Source of the DNA: Piscirickettsiaceae bacterium
Lineage (GTDB): Bacteria > Pseudomonadota > Gammaproteobacteria > Methylococcales > Cycloclasticaceae
Length of the DNA stretch: 10,041 nucleotides
Assembly: GCA_002401365.1 (NCBI GenBank)
Contig: NVSW01000080.1
Coordinates: 1-10,041, forward strand
Reading direction: 5' to 3'
Position 1 is the stretch's first letter. Each line of letters opens with the position of its first letter. The position numbers were made by a program, and so were the translations under genes. Below, in pieces: positions 1 through 6,654 of this stretch. Under the pieces are notes generated by a model. The model was given only the letters and a program-made list of their open reading frames with translations. It did not search any database and was not told where the DNA came from.

Positions 1-29
1 ATTAATTCAATTTGTTCTTCAGTTTTCAA
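1..29 (-). CDS. rluD: Possible 5' end of rluD (23S rRNA pseudouridine synthase), start only
   Basis: A minus-strand frame is open from a TTG at 29-27 to the window edge and reads M-K-T-E-E-Q-I-E-L. Nothing in these nine codons identifies a family. The call rests on context: in many gammaproteobacteria, including E. coli and Pseudomonas (from memory), rluD is divergent from bamD, and its N-terminus is a short acidic or polar lead-in of this kind. RluD makes pseudouridines in helix 69 of 23S rRNA. No ATG and no clear ribosome binding site precede this point, so a TTG start is assumed. If the call is wrong, the stretch is simply part of the bamD upstream region. Confidence 0.33.
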
Positions 30-102
30 GCTAATAACGTTGTAATAATTGAGATGCTGCGGCATTATAACCGCTTAATTTCACTAACTCGTTATTTAAC
101 CC

Positions 103-957
103 ATGACTATTGCCAAGCACTTCACTTTTAAACACCTCATACTTGCTTTGATGTTTGCCTTGCTCAGTGCCTGCAGCGCAATGGACCTTGTAACCCCTAA
201 CGATGAGCCTGACGAAAAAGCTAATTGGACTGCCGCAGATTTTTACAAGGCAGCGAAAGTAGCACTAGACGATGAAAGCTACCTAAATGCTATAGAATTG
301 TACGAAGACTTAGAGATTCGCTACCCATTTGGCCGATACGCGCAACAGGCACAAATTGATTTAGCCTATGCCTATTACAAAAGCGATGACCCTGACTCTG
401 CAATTGCAACCGCAAATCGTTTTATCCGCATACACCCTCGTCACAAAAATGTGGACTACTTATATTATTTGAAAGGTTTAATCAATTTTAATCGCGGCCT
501 TGGGTTTTTAGAACGTTACTTACCGACCGACAAGTCTCAACGCGACCCTGGCGCTGCCATTGATTCTTTAGATGACTTTGAAACACTCGTACGTCGCTTT
601 CCGAACAGTAAATATGCTGACGACTCAAAACAAAGGATTATTGCGCTAAAATCTAATTTAGCTCTTCACGACCTTAATGTAGCAAAATATTATATGAAAA
701 GAGGCGCTCACGTGGCCGCCATTAACCGGGCAAAGCACATCATTGAGCAATACCCAAGAAGCACGGCCGTTCCCCGAGCATTACTATTATTAACAAAATC
801 TTATCAAGAAATTGGCATGCATGATCTTGCCTCTGATGCACAAAAAATTTACAACTTAAACTACCCTAATGGATTGCCGCCGCTTGATCACCCTTCATTC
901 TCTCGCGAGCTCACTACGTCAGAGAAAATATGGAATTTCCTCGAACTTGATGAATAA
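103..957 (+). CDS. bamD: Outer membrane assembly lipoprotein BamD (ComL/YfiO)
   Basis: BamD is the essential lipoprotein of the BAM complex. It sits on the periplasmic face of the outer membrane and with BamA inserts beta-barrel proteins. The 284-aa product starts with a lipoprotein signal: basic residues up to K10-H11, a hydrophobic core at 12-21 and lipobox L21-S22-A23-C24. Ser at +2 of the mature protein fits outer-membrane sorting. After an acidic linker (about 31-40), TPR-like helix pairs run from about 44 to 256. Typical pieces are the LNAIELYEDLEIRYP stretch (61-75), the QIDLAYAYYKSDDPDSA stretch (84-100) and the YYLKGLINFNRG stretch (121-132). The family is usually 240-340 aa, so the gene looks complete. 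The ATG at 103 is the only start that keeps the whole signal peptide, although its ribosome binding site is weak. The stop lies one base from the nadE stop on the opposite strand. Confidence 0.95.
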   Translation: MTIAKHFTFKHLILALMFALLSACSAMDLVTPNDEPDEKANWTAADFYKAAKVALDDESYLNAIELYEDLEIRYPFGRYAQQAQIDLAYAYYKSDDPDSAIATANRFIRIHPRHKNVDYLYYLKGLINFNRGLGFLERYLPTDKSQRDPGAAIDSLDDFETLVRRFPNSKYADDSKQRIIALKSNLALHDLNVAKYYMKRGAHVAAINRAKHIIEQYPRSTAVPRALLLLTKSYQEIGMHDLASDAQKIYNLNYPNGLPPLDHPSFSRELTTSEKIWNFLELDE

Positions 958-958
958 A

Positions 959-2584
959 CTATTTTGTAGGAAATAACACCCGACTAAAGCCTGAGGTAAT
1001 CGGGTAACGTCGCTCGCGCCCAAATGACCTAGATGTGATTTTGATACCTGGCGGCGCCTGACGACGTTTGTATTCGTTTTGCTCCACCAGTTTTAACACT
1101 TTATCCACTACTACTGGGTCAAAGCCTTTAGAAATGATGTCACATCTGGATTCGTCTTGTTCAATATATCGCGCCAAAATATCATCTAAAATTGGGTATG
1201 GTGGCAAGCTATCTTCGTCTTTCTGATCTGCTGCCAATTCAGCCGATGGTGGCCTCTTAATCACACGCGTTGGTATCACAACTGAAAGCTCATTGCGGTA
1301 TGCTGCTAACGCAAAAACCATCATCTTTGGCACGTCTTTAAGCGGCGCAAAGCCACCTGCCATATCGCCATACAACGTTGCATAACCAACACTCATCTCG
1401 CTTTTATTGCCCGTTGTCAGCAAAATTTTTCTTTTCTTATTTGAAACGGCCATCAGCAATACACCTCGACAACGCGCTTGTATATTTTCCTCAGTGACAT
1501 CTAACGCATACCCTTCAAAAGAGTTTTTTAGCATCTCTGAAAAGGCTTTCACTGCTGGCTCAATTGGAATTGTTTCATGTGCAACGCCCATAATATCTGC
1601 TTGTTTAAGCGCATCCACATTACTCATATCCGCTGTATAGCGTGAAGGCATAAGCAATACCTCCACGTGTTCCGCACCCAAGGCATCAACAGCTATTGCC
1701 AATGTTAGCGCCGAGTCAATACCTCCAGAAAGCCCTAAAACAGCACCCGAAAATTGATTCTTTTTAACATAATCGTGAACCCCTAAAACCAATGCCTTAT
1801 AGATACTCGCCAACTCCGATAATGGCTGCTCTAATTGTTTAGCTAGTGGCTCTATGTTTTGTTGTATATCAAACTCAATTATCTCTAACGCCTCTTCAAA
1901 TGGGGTCACACTTTGAGTAACAGCACCCTCTGCATTCATTACAAATGAACCGCCATCAAAAACCAGCTCATCTTGACCACCTACTTGATTGACATACACA
2001 ATAGGTAACATAATCTCCGCTGTTCTTTTTTCTAAGGTAGATTCCCTTTTTTTAGTTTTATTAACTTCAAAAGGTGACGCATTTAAATTAATGACCAACT
2101 GAGCGCCGACACTTTTTAGTTGCGCACATGCCTCTGGCGTCCATATGTCTTCGCAAATCGTCAAGCCAGCCTGAATACCATGAAGGTCAATCACGCAAGC
2201 TTGAGAACCCGCTTTGAAATAACGCTTTTCATCGAAAACACCGTAATTTGGCAGTTGTTGCTTGCGATAATTCGCCTTAAGCACACCCTCTTGCAATACC
2301 GCCACGCTGTTAAATAAGCCCCCTTCACCCCGTTCAGGGTAGCCAAGTATCACCATCAAAAGCGGGAAAGCATTCGCTATTTTTTCCAACTCAATCTCCA
2401 CTTTCGAGATAAAGTCAGACCGTAACAATAGGTCTTCTGGTGGGTATCCGGTGATTGCCAACTCAGGAAAAATAATGGCCGTTACATTATGCTCAACGGC
2501 TTGCCGACAAAACCCAATTATTCTAGAGGCATTGCCCGATATATCACCTACAGTAGGGTTGAATTGTACAATTGCTATCTTCAT
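959..2584 (-). CDS. nadE: Glutamine-dependent NAD+ synthetase (two-domain NadE)
   Basis: The enzyme converts nicotinic acid adenine dinucleotide to NAD+ with ATP and ammonia released from glutamine, the last step of NAD synthesis in the cytoplasm. The 541-aa protein has the two-domain form. Residues 1 to about 250 are a nitrilase-type amidase with the expected Glu-Lys-Cys triad: E41 in FPELAITGYPPEDL, K108 in YRKQQLPNYGVFDE and C144 in TICEDIW. From about 260 to the end is the synthetase domain, with the ATP PP-loop SGGIDS at 286-291 and the TTGNKSEMSVGY and GDMAGGFAPLKDVPK signatures. It can therefore use glutamine, unlike the short ammonia-dependent NadE of E. coli. The ATG at 2584 gives the standard MKIAIVQFNPTVGD start. 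Only about 30 bases separate it from the terminator upstream. I see no convincing promoter in that gap, so expression may come from further upstream or by readthrough. Confidence 0.96.
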   Translation of the reverse strand: MKIAIVQFNPTVGDISGNASRIIGFCRQAVEHNVTAIIFPELAITGYPPEDLLLRSDFISKVEIELEKIANAFPLLMVILGYPERGEGGLFNSVAVLQEGVLKANYRKQQLPNYGVFDEKRYFKAGSQACVIDLHGIQAGLTICEDIWTPEACAQLKSVGAQLVINLNASPFEVNKTKKRESTLEKRTAEIMLPIVYVNQVGGQDELVFDGGSFVMNAEGAVTQSVTPFEEALEIIEFDIQQNIEPLAKQLEQPLSELASIYKALVLGVHDYVKKNQFSGAVLGLSGGIDSALTLAIAVDALGAEHVEVLLMPSRYTADMSNVDALKQADIMGVAHETIPIEPAVKAFSEMLKNSFEGYALDVTEENIQARCRGVLLMAVSNKKRKILLTTGNKSEMSVGYATLYGDMAGGFAPLKDVPKMMVFALAAYRNELSVVIPTRVIKRPPSAELAADQKDEDSLPPYPILDDILARYIEQDESRCDIISKGFDPVVVDKVLKLVEQNEYKRRQAPPGIKITSRSFGRERRYPITSGFSRVLFPTK

Positions 2585-2615
2585 AACATCTTATTTTACG
2601 GAAACAGTTAGACAT

Positions 2616-2642
2616 AAAAAAGGGCTGTATATGACAGCCCTT
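2616..2642 (-). terminator. Intrinsic terminator between sucD 3' region and nadE
   Basis: Read on the minus strand, AAGGGCTGT (2642-2634), a 5-base loop and ACAGCCCTT (2628-2620) form a perfect 9-bp hairpin. It is followed directly by a run of T (complement of the A-run at 2616-2621). On the plus strand the hairpin is followed by A's, so it works only for minus-strand transcripts. It would end the sucC-sucD transcript and any RNA made from 2643-2875, about 30 bases before nadE begins. Confidence 0.88.
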
Positions 2643-2849
2643 AAAAACAAATACGGAGAGACCTTTTCACGAAAGTTCTTTTGTCCCTATACGGCGTTAA
2701 AAAAGTGCTCAATCGGTCATTTACTCCAGTAAACTCGGCTTTGGCTTCCTGCGTCGCTCTACCTCCTCCATCTATGGAGTCGTCCCTCTTTGCGCGCATT
2801 TTGCCTCGCCTAATGCGCCTACAGTTGGTGTCTAGAAACAAAATCTTCT

Positions 2850-2870
2850 TCCGTGCAAAGACCTCACGGA
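2850..2870 (-). other. Stable hairpin immediately after the sucD stop codon
   Basis: Six bases after the sucD stop, the minus strand reads TCCGTG, a 9-base loop, then CACGGA. The stem can be extended past one mismatch by TTC/GAA. The tail after it is GAAGATTTTG rather than a clean T-run, so it is at best a weak terminator. It could instead protect the sucCD 3' end or mark where a 3' UTR RNA is processed. Function is inferred only. Confidence 0.45.
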
Positions 2871-2875
2871 GGAAA

Positions 2876-3748
2876 TTATCCTAAAATTTCTTTCATTTTT
2901 GCACCCATCTCTGTCGGAGATTTCACAATATGAACGCCAGCCGCTTCCAATGCTTCAAACTTTGCATCAGCTGTGCCTTTGCCACCTGAAACAATCGCAC
3001 CAGCATGTCCCATGCGTTTACCTGGAGGCGCTGTAACCCCGGCGATATAACCAACAACAGGTTTTGTTACATGTTGTTTAATGTATTCAGCCGCTTCTTC
3101 TTCAGCTGTGCCACCAATTTCGCCGACCATGATAATACCCTTGGTATTTTCATCCGCTTCAAAGCGAGATATCACGTCAATAAAGCTCATACCATGAATC
3201 GGGTCGCCACCAATGCCAACACATGTCGTTTGACCTAAACCAGCAACCGTTGTTTGATGAACCGCTTCGTAAGTCAATGTACCTGAACGAGAAACCACGC
3301 CGATGCAACCTGCTTGGTGAATAAAGCCCGGCATAATGCCGATTTTACACTCACCTGGTGTGATGATGCCTGGGCAGTTAGGGCCGATTAAAACAGTATT
3401 TTTATATTGTTCTAAAGCCGCTTTAACTTTTAACATATCCAATACTGGAATACCTTCAGTGATACATACAATCACTTCAATTCCCGCAGCAGCCGCTTCC
3501 AAAATAGCATCGGCAGCGAATGGAGGCGGCACATAAATCATCGTTGCTTCTGCGCCTGTTGCTTTAACAGCATCTGCCACTGTATTAAATACAGGCAAAT
3601 CTAAATGCGTTTCGCCACCACGGCCGGGTGTAACACCGCCAACCAATTTAGTGCCATACTCTATGGCTTGTTCAGAATGGAAAGTGCCTTGCTTACCGGT
3701 AAAACCTTGGCAAATTACTTTTGTGTCTTTATTAATTAAAATACTCAT
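2876..3748 (-). CDS. sucD: Succinyl-CoA synthetase alpha subunit SucD
   Basis: SucD is the catalytic subunit of succinate-CoA ligase, which converts succinyl-CoA to succinate while making ATP or GTP in the TCA cycle. Its 290 aa match the family length (E. coli 289). The N-terminal CoA-binding Rossmann domain shows GFTGKQGTFHSEQAI (15-29) and GGVTPGRGGETHL (37-49). The IGPNCPGIITPGECKIG stretch (121-137) is typical of the alpha subunit. The ligase domain carries the phosphorylated histidine H248 in KRMGHAGAIVSGGKGTA (244-260). The gene lies 10 bases after sucC, and the sucC stop codon overlaps its ribosome binding site (TAAGGGAAAAATA before ATG), which suggests translational coupling and 1:1 expression. 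A long structured 3' region and a terminator follow. Confidence 0.98.
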   Translation of the reverse strand: MSILINKDTKVICQGFTGKQGTFHSEQAIEYGTKLVGGVTPGRGGETHLDLPVFNTVADAVKATGAEATMIYVPPPFAADAILEAAAAGIEVIVCITEGIPVLDMLKVKAALEQYKNTVLIGPNCPGIITPGECKIGIMPGFIHQAGCIGVVSRSGTLTYEAVHQTTVAGLGQTTCVGIGGDPIHGMSFIDVISRFEADENTKGIIMVGEIGGTAEEEAAEYIKQHVTKPVVGYIAGVTAPPGKRMGHAGAIVSGGKGTADAKFEALEAAGVHIVKSPTEMGAKMKEILG

Positions 3749-3758
3749 TATTTTTCCC

Positions 3759-4919
3759 TTAAGATGCTGCTTTAACAGCGGCTTTTGCTGCTATCGTTAA
3801 ATCGTCAGCCGCAATAATATCTAAGCCAGAATCTTTTAAGATTTGACGACCTTGAACTGCATTAGTCCCTTCTAAACGAACCACAACCGGCACTTTAACG
3901 CCCACTTCTTTAACGGCCTGAATAATGCCATCAGCGATTAAGTTACAACGTACGATGCCACCAAAAATATTGACCAGAACAACTTTAACTTTGTCGTCCG
4001 AAAGAATTAATTTAAACGCCTCAGCTACACGTTCAGCCGTTGCACCACCGCCTACGTCTAAAAAGTTTGCTGGAAAGCCACCTTCTAGCTTAACTAGATC
4101 CATCGTCGCCATCGCTAAACCAGCGCCATTAACCATGCAGCCAATACTTCCATCTAGCGTAATGTAATTTAAATCGTGCTGCTGAGCGGCGTGCTCCTTT
4201 TCATCTTCCTGAGAAGGGTCGCGCATTGCAACCATATCAGGGTGACGGTACGCAGCATTATCATCTAAGTTAACTTTCGCATCTAAAGCCATCAGATCGC
4301 CATCACCATTAACAACCAGCGGATTAATCTCAACTTGGCTTGCATCTTTCGCTTCAAATACAGCCAAAATGCCTGACATGACTTTAAACAACTGACCGAT
4401 TTGCTTGCCTTCTAGGCCCATTTTAAATGCCATATTACGGCTTTGATAGGGTTGTAACCCTGCTACTGGGTCAACGGCTGCCAAGAGAATTTTCTCTGGT
4501 GTTTCTGCGGCAACTTCCTCAATGTCCATACCACCTTCTTCAGACGCCATAAACATAATACGTTTACTACCACGGTCAACAACCGCGCTTAAATAAAGCT
4601 CTCTTTCAATCGGCTTTACCTCTTCAACAATGAGTATTTCAATCGGCAAACCTTCAGCACCCGTTTGTGGGGTCACCAAACGTGAACCTAATAATTTTTT
4701 ACTGAACTCTTCAACTTCATTAAAGCCATCGCAAAGTTTAACGCCGCCAGCTTTGCCGCGACCACCCGCGTGTACCTGCGCTTTAACAATCCAACGATCA
4801 CCGCCCAATTCTTTTGCCGCATTGACCGCTTCTTTGGCTGACCTAGCCGGCTTACCTGACGGAACAGGCACGCCATATTCAGCAAAAATTTGTTTCGCCT
4901 GATACTCATGTAAATTCAT
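3759..4919 (-). CDS. sucC: Succinyl-CoA synthetase beta subunit SucC
   Basis: SucC is the nucleotide-binding partner of SucD. Its ATP-grasp half (about 1-235) binds ATP or GTP with Mg2+, and its C-terminal CoA-ligase half (about 245-386) contacts the alpha subunit. Diagnostic stretches are MNLHEYQAKQIF at the start, VKAQVHAGGRGKAGGVK (45-61, nucleotide binding), VEINPL (196-201, metal site), GCMVNGAGLAMATMD (260-274) and VNIFGGIVRC (316-325). The 386 aa compare with 388 in E. coli, so it looks intact. A good Shine-Dalgarno AAGGGGA lies 5 bases before the ATG. Unlike in enterics, no sdh or sucAB genes adjoin. sucCD stands as its own operon, divergent from pilS. Nucleotide preference cannot be judged safely from sequence alone. 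Confidence 0.98.
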   Translation of the reverse strand: MNLHEYQAKQIFAEYGVPVPSGKPARSAKEAVNAAKELGGDRWIVKAQVHAGGRGKAGGVKLCDGFNEVEEFSKKLLGSRLVTPQTGAEGLPIEILIVEEVKPIERELYLSAVVDRGSKRIMFMASEEGGMDIEEVAAETPEKILLAAVDPVAGLQPYQSRNMAFKMGLEGKQIGQLFKVMSGILAVFEAKDASQVEINPLVVNGDGDLMALDAKVNLDDNAAYRHPDMVAMRDPSQEDEKEHAAQQHDLNYITLDGSIGCMVNGAGLAMATMDLVKLEGGFPANFLDVGGGATAERVAEAFKLILSDDKVKVVLVNIFGGIVRCNLIADGIIQAVKEVGVKVPVVVRLEGTNAVQGRQILKDSGLDIIAADDLTIAAKAAVKAAS

Positions 4920-5008
4920 CTAGTCCCCTTTGATTGTTAAATGCAATAGATTAAACGGCGCATATTAGCTTATTTTATATAAAGAATCATTATATAAGCT
5001 CTATAATT
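4920..5008. promoter_or_regulatory. AT-rich divergent promoter region, sucC (minus) / pilS (plus)
   Basis: This 89-base gap must hold signals for both directions. An imperfect inverted repeat has outer arms AGCTTA (4967-4972) and TAAGCT (4995-5000). Inside lie two copies of the self-complementary TTATATAA (4975-4982 and 4990-4997), 7 bases apart. -10-like hexamers are TATAAT on the plus strand (5002-5007), and TATAAT (4994-4989) and TATAAA (4979-4974) on the minus strand. No good TTGACA-like -35 pairs with any of them, so exact promoters are uncertain and activators may be needed. The symmetric block could be an operator. Confidence 0.5.
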
Positions 5009-6652
5009 ATGGGCATGACGCCTAGCAAATCAGACAAAGAGCAAATACAAACTTGCCCACTTGGAAATGGGTTTTACCTTCCTGCTGCACAAGCATGGGG
5101 AACCTTAAAGGTTTTTAACGCTTATCAAATCGTACTGTCTAGTGCTTTTTTCTTCTTGTTCATCAGCAAAAAGGGGCCCTCTTTATTCGGCCAATCTGAT
5201 AGCTCACTTTTTATGTACGCCAGCGCTACCTACCTTGCCATTGCTGTATTGAGCGCGCTATTAATTAGAAAACCTTTACTAAGCTACTCCACGCTGGTTC
5301 AACTCAGCATCTTTGCTGAAATAACATTACTAACACTTATAATGCACAGCAGCGGTGGCATTACTAGTGGCCTTGGCGTGTTGCTTGCCGTAACCGTGGC
5401 GGCAGGTGGCTTATTAGCCGGTGGCCAGTGTACGCTCGCTTTTGCAGCATTGGCAACGTTTTTGATTCTGGGCGAACAAGTATACGCCTCGTCGATAAAT
5501 TCTTTTGCTACTACAGCCTACACGTATGCCGGCGTGCTGAGTGCATCTTTTTTCACCATCGCCACACTTGCCATGGTATTAGCAAAACGTGTTGAGGTCA
5601 CAGAAGAACTTGCAGCACAACACGTTAAAGATATTTATAATTTAGAACAGCTCAATAGCTACATCATCCAACACCTGCAGTCTGGCATTATCGTTATTGA
5701 CGCCGAATACAATATCCGTCTAGCAAACGACGCGGCTGGTACGTTCCTTAACAAGCCACTTACGTGGGGCGAACCCCTTGCTACCTCGGCAAGCGAGTGC
5801 TGGCACCTATTTAACCGCTGGCTTCGCGCGCCAGAAAAGAATACGGCAATATTAAGCTCTCGCGCCAACCTCGCTCGATTACAACTAAAGTTCAACAAGC
5901 TTGATAGCCTAGGCAAACCTGCTTTTATCATCTTTCTAGATGACTTATCAGCCGTTGATCAGCAGATACAACAAGGAAAGCTTGCTTCTTTGGGCCATTT
6001 AACTGCAAGTATCGCACATGAAATTCGCAACCCCCTAGGTGCTATCAGCCACGCTGGTCAACTATTATCAGAGTCCGACAACATAGCTAACGAAGACAAA
6101 CGCCTGCTTGAAATAATCCACAACCATAGTGATCGAGTAAATAGTATCGTCAAAAGCATCTTACAATTATCTAGACAAGAACAAACCCTGACTGAGCCCG
6201 TGAAGTTGAATAAGTGGCTAGTTGATTTTGAAAAAGAATTTAGCGAACAATTTGCTCTGATCGAAACGCCTTTTAATATAAGCTTTAGCGATTCCAATAT
6301 ACTCGTTAACTTTGATAAAAATCATTTGAAACAGATTATTGACAATTTATGTAGCAATGCCCTCAAATATGGTCAAAATGACAATGCTCAAGAAACCATC
6401 AACATTGACGTGATTCACGACCTAAACAAACAACAAACATCAATTTCCATTATCGATAATGGCCCTGGTATCGAAAAGAAAACGGTTCAACATATTTTTG
6501 AACCCTTCTATACCACCTCCTCAACAGGTACCGGGCTTGGGCTATATATTTCCAACCAACTTGCTGAACTTAACCATGCAAGCCTGAGTTATTCAGCCCC
6601 TGCAACCGGCGGTAGTTGTTTCACTTTAACCATAACAGATAAAACATTTTAA
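5009..6652 (+). CDS. pilS: Sensor histidine kinase PilS (type IV pilus regulation)
   Basis: PilS is the inner-membrane kinase that phosphorylates PilR to control pilin transcription. In Pseudomonas it also senses pilin in the membrane. The 547-aa product has about six hydrophobic segments (near 33-53, 70-87, 94-112, 119-138, 141-157 and 172-192), the PilS topology. A PAS-like region follows (about 215-312, with SGIIVIDAEYNIRLAND). The kinase core has the H-box GHLTASIAHEIRNPLG with H337, the N-box DNLCSNALKYG (N450), G1 DNGPGIE (D483) and G2 TGTGLGL (506-512). Start choice is uncertain. The ATG at 5009 and the in-frame ATG at 5015 both lack a Shine-Dalgarno, and a TATAAT ends at 5007. The gene is 2 bases from pilR, so the two are surely co-transcribed. 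A generic NtrB-like kinase is the alternative, but topology and neighbours favour PilS. Confidence 0.93.
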   Translation: MGMTPSKSDKEQIQTCPLGNGFYLPAAQAWGTLKVFNAYQIVLSSAFFFLFISKKGPSLFGQSDSSLFMYASATYLAIAVLSALLIRKPLLSYSTLVQLSIFAEITLLTLIMHSSGGITSGLGVLLAVTVAAGGLLAGGQCTLAFAALATFLILGEQVYASSINSFATTAYTYAGVLSASFFTIATLAMVLAKRVEVTEELAAQHVKDIYNLEQLNSYIIQHLQSGIIVIDAEYNIRLANDAAGTFLNKPLTWGEPLATSASECWHLFNRWLRAPEKNTAILSSRANLARLQLKFNKLDSLGKPAFIIFLDDLSAVDQQIQQGKLASLGHLTASIAHEIRNPLGAISHAGQLLSESDNIANEDKRLLEIIHNHSDRVNSIVKSILQLSRQEQTLTEPVKLNKWLVDFEKEFSEQFALIETPFNISFSDSNILVNFDKNHLKQIIDNLCSNALKYGQNDNAQETINIDVIHDLNKQQTSISIIDNGPGIEKKTVQHIFEPFYTTSSTGTGLGLYISNQLAELNHASLSYSAPATGGSCFTLTITDKTF

Positions 6653-6654
6653 CA

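Larger units (their letters stand above)
2616..2875 (-). ncRNA. Candidate structured RNA: sucD 3' UTR-derived sRNA or nadE leader
   Basis: I do not recognise a known RNA family, and the orientation is inferred from the terminator at its end. On the minus strand the segment after the sucD stop folds into successive local hairpins. They are TCCGTG/CACGGA (2870-2850), GCGCATT/AATGCGC (2818-2794), CTCCA/TGGAG around a TAGA loop (2779-2766) and TTTAC/GTAAA around a TGGA loop (2733-2720), ending in the T-tailed terminator. Seven GGA trinucleotides occur between 2852 and 2684, and one is presented in a tetraloop, as in CsrA/RsmA-binding RNAs. From established knowledge, E. coli makes the sRNA SdhX (RybD) from the 3' end of the sucD transcript, so the location has precedent. 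Other explanations are an attenuator leader for nadE, a dispersed repeat, or a small basic protein read from a TTG at 2841 or ATG at 2799 to the TAA at 2643-2641. Confidence 0.42.

Noticed and set aside
40..71. Sigma-70 promoter for bamD (TTGTAA with CATTAT, or TTGAGA with TATAAC)
   Set aside because: The first pair matches only 4 of 6 at each box, and the second has a spacing of only 11 bases. A bamD promoter must exist here or upstream, but I cannot choose one.
2585..2875. Known NAD+ riboswitch upstream of nadE
   Set aside because: I do not see the compact hairpin arrangement of the NAD+-I (nadA motif) or NAD+-II (pnuC) classes, and no antiterminator strand is evident. Only the general leader idea is kept.
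2681..2884. Plus-strand open frame of 67 codons through the sucD-nadE gap
   Set aside because: It overlaps the sucD 3' end in antisense, has no good ribosome binding site, and lies opposite the hairpin series. It is better explained as a by-product of the structured segment.
4630..4902. Long antisense open frames inside sucC, nadE, pilS and pilR
   Set aside because: They lie fully within strongly conserved genes, lack ribosome binding sites and give low-complexity or Ser/Arg-rich products typical of shadow frames.
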